Shown here: in pieces, positions 33,954-40,968 of the stretch
Numbering within the stretch: the first letter of the stretch is position 1
Layout of the letters: every line of letters starts with the position of its first letter
Assembly (NCBI GenBank): GCA_965197555.1
Contig: OZ240213.1
Coordinates: 868,001 to 932,000 of the forward strand
Source of the DNA: G965197555 sp965197555
GTDB lineage: Bacteria; Chloroflexota; Dehalococcoidia; Lucifugimonadales; UBA3495
Length of the DNA: 64,000 nt
Reading direction: 5' to 3'
Notes under the pieces: generated by a model
What the model was told of the DNA's origin: nothing
Databases searched by the model: none
Seen by the model: the letters and a program-made list of their open reading frames with translations, nothing else
Translations under genes and position numbers: made by a program

Positions 33954-34528
33954 TCAGGCACGCGGCAACATCTCCGCGGTCTCGCATAACAGCACATCAC
34001 CCTCGCCGCGCAGTTCGTTCACTCGGCCGTAGAGCGTTGCGCCGAGAGCTATACTCGCTTTCTGTGCGATGAATTCGTCGGCTTCGAGCCGGAAGAATCC
34101 TGACGGCCTAGCGCTGAAACTGATGCCCGCGCCGGCCAGGATGCCCCCGAAGGGCCGGACACCTTCAATAAATTCGGGACGCAACAACGGAGGGAAGGCG
34201 TCCAAGGCAATGCGAATGGCGGCCAGGCGGCCAGTTCCACCACTTGGCGCTCTTCGTCCTCCGCTGTATACAGCGCGACGAAACGGTAGAGCGAGTGTTC
34301 CTCGACAAGCAGGTCATCCGCTATGAGGTCCACGGCCAGCCGTTGGCCCCAGTGCGCCTCAAGGGTTGCAGTCATGCCGGCGTTGTGGACCAAGAGCTTG
34401 TGGTAGCTACCGGGCACTTGCTCCGGAGGCTCGACATGAATTGCCGGCACCTCCACCGACAGGTAGCCGCAAAGGTCGCGGACTACCGCTTCTACCTGAT
34501 CACTCTTGGCTCCTCCCCAATCAACCAC
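33954..34528 (-). pseudogene. Chorismate-pyruvate-lyase-like gene broken by an 8-bp duplication
   Basis: Two adjacent frames make one protein of about 190 residues. The first runs from the GTG at 34528 (AGGGGG upstream) through YHKLLVHNAGMTATLEAHWG, DLLVEEHSLYRFVALYTAED and VVELAA. The second resumes with RIALDAFPPLLRPEFIEG, VRPFGGILAGAGISFSARP and GFFRLEADEFIAQK. The order of MTATLE, the aromatic strand and the G-x-PFG-x-IL turn suggests the UbiC/DUF98 chorismate lyase fold, but this is a tentative match. The frame breaks at GCGGCCAG repeated twice (34219-34226, 34227-34234); deleting one copy restores it. Confidence 0.6.
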
Positions 34529-34772
34529 GAGTCCCCCTTGATTCGCAAAATACAACAAAACCGGCGCCTGCTTGGATGTAGTGGTACTGAACTTAGAAAT
34601 CCAGGAGTTCGGGTAGCCGCTGAGTCATGCCCGAAGCTGAGTCAGCTTTGAGGGCAATCATAACCGCTAAGTCGTTCACGCCGTTTTGACAGATCCAGAG
34701 TCCGTTTTTGAGCCTGTGGCTCCCCTGGGAACCCTATATTACGAACTTCCCTGTGGATGAGGTTCAAATTCC

Positions 34773-34997
34773 GTGACTCAAACCCCTCCTCGTCCCAAGC
34801 CAAAGACAATCCATGCCCCGAACAACGACGTTGGGCCCAGGGCCGCCCTCGCACACGAACTCGGAGTTTCAAGAGCTCTTATCACCCGAGTCCTAGATCT
34901 GCCGAATCTTTCCGCCGAAGTGAAGAAGACCGTCGTAGGCCTCGGCGATCCTATGCCAGGCAGATATCAAAGTCAGGCTACACTTTGTGGTGTATAA
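34773..34997 (+). CDS. HTH-domain fragment, recombinase-associated type
   Basis: A 74-residue frame from a GTG with GATGAGG upstream. Residues 25-50 form a helix-turn-helix (RAALAHELGVSRALITRVLD) followed by NLSAEVKKTVVGLGDP. This pattern is common in small ParB/KorB-type HTH proteins encoded beside large serine recombinases. The end looks cut short (SQATLCGV), and a recombinase remnant follows on the opposite strand. It may be a truncated gene. Confidence 0.4.
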   Translation: MTQTPPRPKPKTIHAPNNDVGPRAALAHELGVSRALITRVLDLPNLSAEVKKTVVGLGDPMPGRYQSQATLCGV

Positions 34998-35071
34998 AAC
35001 TATCAGACAAAAGCCAAGTGCGATGGTCGCAGGAGAATTTGATTGGGCCCGGTCGATAAAGGATGTCGATT

Positions 35072-36199
35072 CTAGTTTGGTGGGCCGGACTGGACGAAAT
35101 CAAGAACCGAGGCCGATTCCGACGTCACCCCGTCCTGCGGCATGGGGATGGTGTACGTCAGAACCGCCTCGTTCTCCACGATCTCGATGCCCTGCACGAA
35201 GTTGCGAATCAGGGCCTTCCGCTCCGGGAACGTCCCTTCCTGGAGGAACTCGCGGAAGTCCGCCACGTATCCCTTTATCTCTTTACTCGTCGGCAACTCC
35301 GCCCGCCGCTGCTCCAACTGACTCTCGGCCTCCTCCCGCGCCGCCGTAAGCTGGTCCTGCCTCGCCTTCAGGGAGAGGATGCGGGGCGACAGCGCCTCGA
35401 TGGGCAACTGCTTGGTCTCCAGGGCCTGGTAGAGGTTCTCCAACCGGCTGTTTACATCCGTTAGCTCCGACTCAATCGCCGTCAGCCTGCCGTTGACCTC
35501 ACCGGCGATGTTGTCGATCTCCTCGGCCACCAGGGTCACTAGCTCGGTGATGGTCTCCTCGGTGAGAATCCGCTCCCTGACCTTCTCGACTACGAGGTTC
35601 TCGACCTTGGTGGCGTTCAGGTAGCGGGCGGTGCAGGCCCCCGCTCCCTCGCGGAACAGGCTGGCGCAGACGTAGTAGGCGAACTGGCCGCTCTTGGCGC
35701 CCTGGCCGGAGTAGGGCTTGCCGCACACCCCGCAGCGCAACAACCCGCTCAGTAGATACTGGCTGCCCACCCGTGCGGGCCGCTGCAACGTGGGTGCCCG
35801 CTCGTGGAGGCCCTGCTGCACCGCCTCGAACAGCTCCCTGGAAACCAGTGCGGGCCAGGCATTCTCAACCCTTACCGGCTCCTGTGCTTTTTCGTCCTTG
35901 CTCTTGACGCCCCAGACGGCGGTGCCGGTGTAGGCCTCGTTGGTCAAAAGGTAGTGGACGATGTTCTTCTGCCAGCGCTTTCCCCTGTTGGTGATGCCCC
36001 TGCCGTTCAGCTCCTTGCAGATTTCCTTCAGCCCGTTGCCCCGCCGGGAACTCTCGAATATCTCCTTGACGATGGGCGCGGCCACCGGGTCAACCTCCAG
36101 GGTGGGACGGTCCTTCATTCCGTCGCTGACCTTGATGCGGTTGTAGCCGAAGGGGGCCCTGGAGGCCAGGAAGTAGCCCCTGGACGCCGATTCCCGCAT
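35072..36199 (-). pseudogene. Large serine recombinase lacking its catalytic domain
   Basis: A 375-residue remainder of a large serine recombinase: the recombinase domain (RGYFLASRAPFGYNRIKV, WQKNIVHYLLTNEAYTGTAV), a zinc ribbon (CGVCGKPYSGQG ... YYVCASLFREGAGAC) and a long coiled coil (about 215-300), ending with the usual beta strands. The frame is open upstream of the ATG and reads DWITDKLAQEVVRG, the linker normally next to the catalytic helix. The resolvase domain with its Ser nucleophile is absent, replaced by unrelated sequence by about 36290. It is almost certainly inactive. Confidence 0.78.
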
Positions 36200-36455
36200 A
36201 CCCCGGACAACCTCTTGAGCAAGCTTATCAGTTATCCAATCAACACCAAAAACTCCGGTACTCGTGGGCGGTCGAATTGAACGATTCGGGACCTGAAAGG
36301 TCGTAGGATTCGCAAGACTGAATAAGTCGTCAACACGACCGTATTCCCTATCTGGCTAGGCGCAATCCACGGACTTGTTCAGAGTATCCCTAATGTAGCC
36401 TCCAACTGCCTGCATTTTGAGACTTGGGGTGCCATTCGGTGTGTGCAGAGTAGAG

Positions 36456-37283
36456 TTATAGCCCCTTAAAGAACTCAACGGCCCTGGCCAGCCCCACCCA
36501 CGTTACGAACTTGCTTACGGCATCATGGACATGGCTAAAGACTTTTCGTATCCCCGACCGGGGCATAGCTCTTTCCCTGCCCAGCTCCAGGGACAGGATT
36601 TCTGTGACCCTTTGTGCGACAACTGAAGGTCCGTCAATCTCACGCTCTAACGTCAAAGTGTCCAGCCGGTCAGTGACTCTTTCGTGAATGCCTGGGAAGA
36701 AGCGGTCCGGGGCGTCCGTCAATTCCCGATGCAAAAGAATGGCACCTTCTCCGTCTTCTGAAAAGGCCCCTGTTCTCAGGTCCAGAGGCAATACCGGCTT
36801 CCCCGCGGCCAGCATATCCGTACCGCAGCTGTAAGTCCCCTTCCCACCTCCTATCGCCACCATCGCGTCGGCCAGGTCAACCTGGGACTCTCTGTATCTC
36901 CCCCCGGTATATTCCTCTCTCCTGATCCGTTCAACCTCTACGACGCCCCGTTGCTGCAAACTGGTCAACGTCCGCAAATTACCGTCGCTTAGCCTGCTTT
37001 CCACAACATGGTCAGGCATCACTATCCGCGCGCACTTCCTGGGGCCTTCGGTAGTGTTCTCCACGTACCGCTCCACTTCCCGCAGCGCTACCCAGTCGAA
37101 AATTCGGGGGACGCCCCTGGAGTCTAGGGTTGCTGAGTCGTCGGATGCCAATATCACCAACCCTCCCCCGCGTCGCAGAACTTCGCCAACGAGACGCTCG
37201 ACGAACTCGATGGCCCGGTCTAACTTCGCTTCAGAGCACGAATTGCTTGCGCTCCCGCTAATCAGTATGTACTTCCCTTTCAT
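36456..37283 (-). CDS. SLOG-domain protein, putative CBASS effector
   Basis: A 275-residue protein with a Rossmann-like SLOG core: GKYILISGSASNSCSEAKLD at the N-terminus, RRGGGLVILASDDSATLD, and the phosphate-binding AMVAIGGGKGTYSCGTDML followed by AAGKPVLPLDLRTGAF. SLOG domains are predicted to bind nucleotide-derived ligands and occur as sensors or effectors in immune operons. The C-terminal 40 residues (VFSHVHDAVSKFVTWVGL) are amphipathic or weakly hydrophobic. The start is ATG 37283 or the GTG at 37301 that directly follows the CD-NTase stop. As last gene of the operon it is the best candidate for the cyclic-nucleotide effector; this is inference. Confidence 0.7.
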   Translation of the reverse strand: MKGKYILISGSASNSCSEAKLDRAIEFVERLVGEVLRRGGGLVILASDDSATLDSRGVPRIFDWVALREVERYVENTTEGPRKCARIVMPDHVVESRLSDGNLRTLTSLQQRGVVEVERIRREEYTGGRYRESQVDLADAMVAIGGGKGTYSCGTDMLAAGKPVLPLDLRTGAFSEDGEGAILLHRELTDAPDRFFPGIHERVTDRLDTLTLEREIDGPSVVAQRVTEILSLELGRERAMPRSGIRKVFSHVHDAVSKFVTWVGLARAVEFFKGL

Positions 37284-37301
37284 TGGGGTAGTTGACTCCA
37301 C

Positions 37302-38180
37302 CTACAAGTCGAACAGGTTATCAATGTCCGCCTGGGACTTGCAGTTATTGATGCTGTCCCGCATCCGCTTGAAGCTGGCCGCTGCCCTCTGACGAGCGGC
37401 GCTTCCCTGGCCGCCCATGTAATCGTCAACGTATCTTGATTGGTCAGTGGAGTCCTTGATGGGCTGCTGTACCGCCGTCGAAGAGTAGTCCGTCAGGTGG
37501 CTTACCATGCTCTTCAGATCGGTAGGTCCCCGGTAGTTCTTGAATGCCTCTACGGCCAGAGATTCGATGTGATAGCCCGTAATTTTGTCCCGGTCGCTTC
37601 GTATGAGACGATGGGAAAGGGCTTTAGTCAACTTGACAGCCGGTATGACCTGACCTCGGTTCGCTTGATTCACTTGGGTGAGCTTTTGGGCGAACCTCTC
37701 CGGGTGTATCACCCCGCTCCACTCATTTCGAGTCGGGTTTGCAATCCTATAGCCGGTTCTTGTCCGTATGGCGGGGAGCAACTGGATTTCGTGGCCGTCG
37801 GCATACTTGACGGTAATCGCCAAATTGCCTGTCTCCACCGTCGTTCTGGGCATTCGCTGCCGGATTAGCTCCGCCATTGCCTGGATCACAGCCTTGGGGG
37901 ATTGGCCTGAAAAAGACGAGTCGCTTACCCTGATTAGCCCGTCCACATCGCTCAGACCGTCCACGTAGGTGTGGCGACTCACTGAACCACCGAACCTAAC
38001 GGGCAGCACATCGTTCCCGGTCTGCTCTAAAGCATCTCGCAAACCCCGGATGTGCCGATTGATCGCTTCTGTGTCCCTGTCATTGTAGTCCCGCAGCTTG
38101 TCGCGCAACCACCCGTTTATCTGGTCATCGCTTGCTGGTCGTGTGGGCTGCCAGACAAACCGACCTGAACTGCCACCCAT
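37302..38180 (-). CDS. CD-NTase (cGAS/DncV-like nucleotidyltransferase) of a type IV CBASS
   Basis: A 292-residue nucleotidyltransferase of the CD-NTase superfamily, expected to make a cyclic oligonucleotide alarm signal on phage infection. The active site reads FGGSVSRHTYVDGLSDVDGL, giving G64-G65-S66 and D78/D80, with the third acidic residue at E131 (DGHEIQLL). The helical C-terminal domain is complete. The protein begins Met-Gly-Gly-Ser, so Met removal would expose Gly, which fits the reported conjugation of a 7-deazaguanine base to the N-terminal Gly of type IV CD-NTases. GAGGAG precedes the ATG. It is 12 nt after cap10. Confidence 0.88.
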   Translation of the reverse strand: MGGSSGRFVWQPTRPASDDQINGWLRDKLRDYNDRDTEAINRHIRGLRDALEQTGNDVLPVRFGGSVSRHTYVDGLSDVDGLIRVSDSSFSGQSPKAVIQAMAELIRQRMPRTTVETGNLAITVKYADGHEIQLLPAIRTRTGYRIANPTRNEWSGVIHPERFAQKLTQVNQANRGQVIPAVKLTKALSHRLIRSDRDKITGYHIESLAVEAFKNYRGPTDLKSMVSHLTDYSSTAVQQPIKDSTDQSRYVDDYMGGQGSAARQRAAASFKRMRDSINNCKSQADIDNLFDL

Positions 38181-38192
38181 TGTCCTGCTCCT

Positions 38193-39170
38193 CTATTTTC
38201 GGATTTCTGCCCCGGCGATTTCGGCGATATTCGCCGCTCGTCGGGCTATCGGGAACTCTTCTACAAGGGATTCAAGGCACCCATTGTCAGTGTACTCTTG
38301 CATTGCTTCCTGCAATCGGTACAGGAATCTCAGGTTATTTGTCCATTCCCCGGACAGAAGGTCTAGGTCAGATAGGTTCCATTTCATATTCTCTATTGCT
38401 GATTCGTCAATCGGAACGGAACCATCCTCGCGGAAAGCCAGGCGGAGCCAATTGAGGCCATCAAAGATGTCAGCGCCACAGAAGAAGTAGGCCAGTACTT
38501 CGTAGGGGTTAATCGCCCCAAACACATGAATTGGGGTGTCCAGGCCGGCGTCGTTTAGCAAATCGCGCAGCATCACAATGGAAGTGCACCGTTTCAAGAA
38601 CGAATCGCCTGCTTCGCGGGCGGTGATCCCAATGACGCTAAATTGCTTCAGTTCCTCCAAGTGACGGCTTAACTTCGGTACGTTGACCCATTCTGTCTCA
38701 TCCGCAGGCTTAACCAGGAAGTCCCATGCCGCATAGGGGGCAAGGGAGAAGTCTTCCGACGCTCTGACGATTTGGGATTCCAAGCAGCCAACATGGTCGA
38801 AGTTGACCAGTATTACGTTATTCCTCTCGCCCATGCTCTTCACGGCCTCACGGTACTGCTTTCTTGTCCAGTTGACTGTCGATGAAGGTGTATGCAGGTA
38901 ACTGGATTCCACAGATCCGTTCTTGGTCTCATACAAGCCACTGTCAATAATGACGACATTGACCATTTCGGCCACGACAGGGGCGATACGCCCCACGGCT
39001 ACGTCGAAGGCGCTCACAAGGCTAATACCATACAGCTTATGCCGGAACTCTTCCCAGATGTCCGATACGTAGGGAAACCCTCGGCTGCAAAAGGACGGCG
39101 AGATGAGCGGTGTGCTGACCTCCAGCTTGTGGACTTTGCGGACCTCGGCGTGCGTGCGTTCAGTCTGCAT
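38193..39170 (-). CDS. cap10: TGT-like protein, CBASS Cap10
   Basis: A 325-residue protein resembling tRNA-guanine transglycosylase TIM barrels. The clearest block is PIHVFGAINPYEVLAYFFCG followed by ADIFDGLNWLRLAF, corresponding to the TGT segment HxxGxGxPxxxxxxxxxGxDxFD. VNVVIIDSGLYE and ILVNFDHVGC supply earlier strands. The CxCxxC zinc motif of ordinary TGT enzymes is absent, so base exchange in tRNA is unlikely. In type IV CBASS the TGT-like Cap10 pairs with QueC-like Cap9 and the CD-NTase. The ATG at 39170 overlaps the cap9 stop by 11 nt. Confidence 0.8.
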   Translation of the reverse strand: MQTERTHAEVRKVHKLEVSTPLISPSFCSRGFPYVSDIWEEFRHKLYGISLVSAFDVAVGRIAPVVAEMVNVVIIDSGLYETKNGSVESSYLHTPSSTVNWTRKQYREAVKSMGERNNVILVNFDHVGCLESQIVRASEDFSLAPYAAWDFLVKPADETEWVNVPKLSRHLEELKQFSVIGITAREAGDSFLKRCTSIVMLRDLLNDAGLDTPIHVFGAINPYEVLAYFFCGADIFDGLNWLRLAFREDGSVPIDESAIENMKWNLSDLDLLSGEWTNNLRFLYRLQEAMQEYTDNGCLESLVEEFPIARRAANIAEIAGAEIRK

Positions 39171-39723
39171 TGAGTTCAATCCTGTCACGGCAAGACGGGC
39201 ACTCTCCACAGGCGGGCGCATTCTGCCGTTCACAGCTGTAGGTCAAATGGAGCGGCACCGACTTCTCCATCGCGTATCGAATAACTTCGGCCTTGGTGTC
39301 AGCTAGGAAAGGGACCGACAAAGTAACCCACCCTCCGGAATATCCGTTCAAGAGTCTTTCCACGTGCTTGACGAAAAGAGGCGTCGCGTCATAGTAATCG
39401 GTGAGCGCATGGATCCCCAAAGCTACGGTGAGTGGCCTCTGTGGGATGGTTCCGGCAGCGGTCAAAATGAACAAGGCGTTTCTGCCGAAGAATTCTCCCC
39501 GATCCGATACCAAGCTGATACCCAAATCTACCTTGTCAATCTCGATTTGGTAATGGCTTGCAATCCGCTGGGCTGCTTCCCATTCACTCCGCGCCGCCGG
39601 TTGCCCGTAGTCCACGAACATTCCACTCAGGGACGTACCAGGCGCTTGGTAGGTAGCCAGAGTTGCGGAGGAGTCAATGCCCCCGCTCATCAAGACCACG
39701 CAATGTTTGTAACTTGTCAACAA
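39160..39723 (-). CDS. cap9: QueC-like protein, CBASS Cap9
   Basis: A 187-residue member of the QueC (7-cyano-7-deazaguanine synthase) family. The PP-loop SGGIDS is at 13-18 and four zinc-binding Cys are at 164, 172, 175 and 178 (ACGECPSCRDR). It is shorter than housekeeping QueC (about 220 residues) and no QueD, QueE or FolE lies nearby, so it is not part of a queuosine pathway. Next to the CD-NTase it is best read as Cap9, which would activate a deazaguanine acid and attach it to protein. The start is TTG at 39723 with AGAGAGG upstream. First gene of the operon. Confidence 0.85.
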   Translation of the reverse strand: MLTSYKHCVVLMSGGIDSSATLATYQAPGTSLSGMFVDYGQPAARSEWEAAQRIASHYQIEIDKVDLGISLVSDRGEFFGRNALFILTAAGTIPQRPLTVALGIHALTDYYDATPLFVKHVERLLNGYSGGWVTLSVPFLADTKAEVIRYAMEKSVPLHLTYSCERQNAPACGECPSCRDRIELNAD

Positions 39724-39896
39724 GGGGTACCTCTCTCAAACAGCGCCTAACGCACCTTCTATCCTCTGCTTGTAGCTAGACGGAAACCAAATGGCATCTA
39801 CTGTACCGGAATGGCACGTCCTCTCAATCAAAATTGTAACAGTCTATGTTGTTGACTTTCAACACAAACTTTGGGAGACTGAACACGGAGGTTCCG
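39724..39896. promoter_or_regulatory. Divergent promoter region between the CBASS operon and the XRE regulator
   Basis: The 173-bp gap must hold both promoters. An inverted repeat TGTTG-ACTTT-CAACA (39850-39864), 33 bp before the XRE start, is a possible operator for the XRE protein. I do not see clear -10/-35 pairs. Confidence 0.4.
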
Positions 39897-40271
39897 ATGC
39901 CTTTTCCTGACCGGTTGCGCGAGTTGCGGAGAGCTGCCCGGATGAGTCAGCGGGCGCTGGCGGAGCGGGTCGGGGTAGATTTCACCTATTTGAGCAAGAT
40001 CGAAAACGGTCGGGTCGAGCCTCCCAGCGAAGGCGTCCTCCTGCGGATTGCCAAAGAACTGGCAGGCAAATTGGGGAAGGACGAGACCGCGTTGGCCGAT
40101 GAACTAATAACCCTCGCCGGAAAAATCCCGTCGGACTTGGCCGAAACTCTCGCCCGCAATCCAGAGGTTGTGCGGCTACTGCGCTCCGTGGGGAGTGATG
40201 TACATTCGGCAGCCGATTGGCGAAAGCTCTTTTCGGGGCGGTCGCCGGAAGAACAACCGGAGGAAGGATGA
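39897..40271 (+). CDS. XRE-family transcriptional regulator
   Basis: A 124-residue protein with an N-terminal XRE helix-turn-helix (MSQRALAERVGVDFTYLSKI, about 18-40, then ENGRVEPPSEGVLLRIAKEL). The rest is helical with a charged tail. The ATG at 39897 has CGGAGG upstream. Its stop overlaps the start of the ImmA-type peptidase gene (ATGA), forming the common repressor/anti-repressor-peptidase pair. It is divergent from the type IV CBASS operon and is the obvious candidate to silence it. Confidence 0.85.
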   Translation: MPFPDRLRELRRAARMSQRALAERVGVDFTYLSKIENGRVEPPSEGVLLRIAKELAGKLGKDETALADELITLAGKIPSDLAETLARNPEVVRLLRSVGSDVHSAADWRKLFSGRSPEEQPEEG

Positions 40272-40915
40272 CTACAAGGTACATGCCCGAAGTCCATATA
40301 GAGAGGCAGGCAACCCGGTTGTTGAATCGGTATGAGCGTGAATTCGGGGCTGTAACAGAGCCACCAGTGCCGGTTGAGGACATCGCCGATGGCCTGCTGG
40401 ACTTGCGCATCTTGTGGGACGCTCTCCCCGAGTCGGCTGGCACGTCCACGTTGGCTGGCTTGAACCCGCCTGAACGCATGATCAAATTCAACGAGTCCCG
40501 TCAGCAAGTCTTTCAGGAAACTCCGGGCTTATACAATACCGTGTTGGGCCACGAAGTCGGCCACTGGGATTTGCACGTTGATCATGACCCGGCAGCCCAA
40601 CAACAACTGCCTAACCTCGACCATGTTTACGAGTGCCTCTACCAGGAATCCACCTGTGCTCAAGGGCCCAAGGAAACTCAGGCCCATAGATTCATGGCTT
40701 TTCTTCTGATGCCTTCCAGCCTGTTGTGGGAAGCCGTCAGCGACGTCGAACTTACCAGTTGGACGAACCTGTACAGGTTGCGAGAACTGTTTCAGGTTAC
40801 TATTTCGGCTCTAACAATAAGGCTCGAACGGCTGGGGGTCCTTTACGTCGCTACCGACGGCCAGCTTTACCCTTCATTGCAGGAATACCACGGCCAGACG
40901 CGACTGGCGTTTTAG
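40268..40915 (+). CDS. ImmA/IrrE-family metallopeptidase
   Basis: A 216-residue zinc peptidase with the HExxH motif at 95-99 (LGHEVGHWDLH) and downstream helices including AHRFMAFLLMPSSLLWEA and a winged-helix-like end (ISALTIRLERLGVLYV). ImmA-type enzymes cleave their cognate XRE repressor after DNA damage or another signal, lifting repression. GAGGAAGG precedes the ATG, which overlaps the XRE stop. The pair may couple phage or damage sensing to transcription of CBASS or of the downstream restriction genes. Confidence 0.85.
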   Translation: MTTRYMPEVHIERQATRLLNRYEREFGAVTEPPVPVEDIADGLLDLRILWDALPESAGTSTLAGLNPPERMIKFNESRQQVFQETPGLYNTVLGHEVGHWDLHVDHDPAAQQQLPNLDHVYECLYQESTCAQGPKETQAHRFMAFLLMPSSLLWEAVSDVELTSWTNLYRLRELFQVTISALTIRLERLGVLYVATDGQLYPSLQEYHGQTRLAF

Positions 40916-40968
40916 GGAATCTGGCCCTTCAAATGGCGGTCTTGTGACTGCCCTAAAAGAGGCGAATC

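Noticed and set aside
34755..34790. Possible tRNA T-arm (GGTTCAAATTCC)
   Set aside because: No matching acceptor stem, anticodon arm or CCA end could be folded around it.
39160..39723. Housekeeping queuosine biosynthesis (queC)
   Set aside because: The protein is short, uses a TTG start inside a defence operon, and no QueD, QueE, QueF or FolE is nearby.
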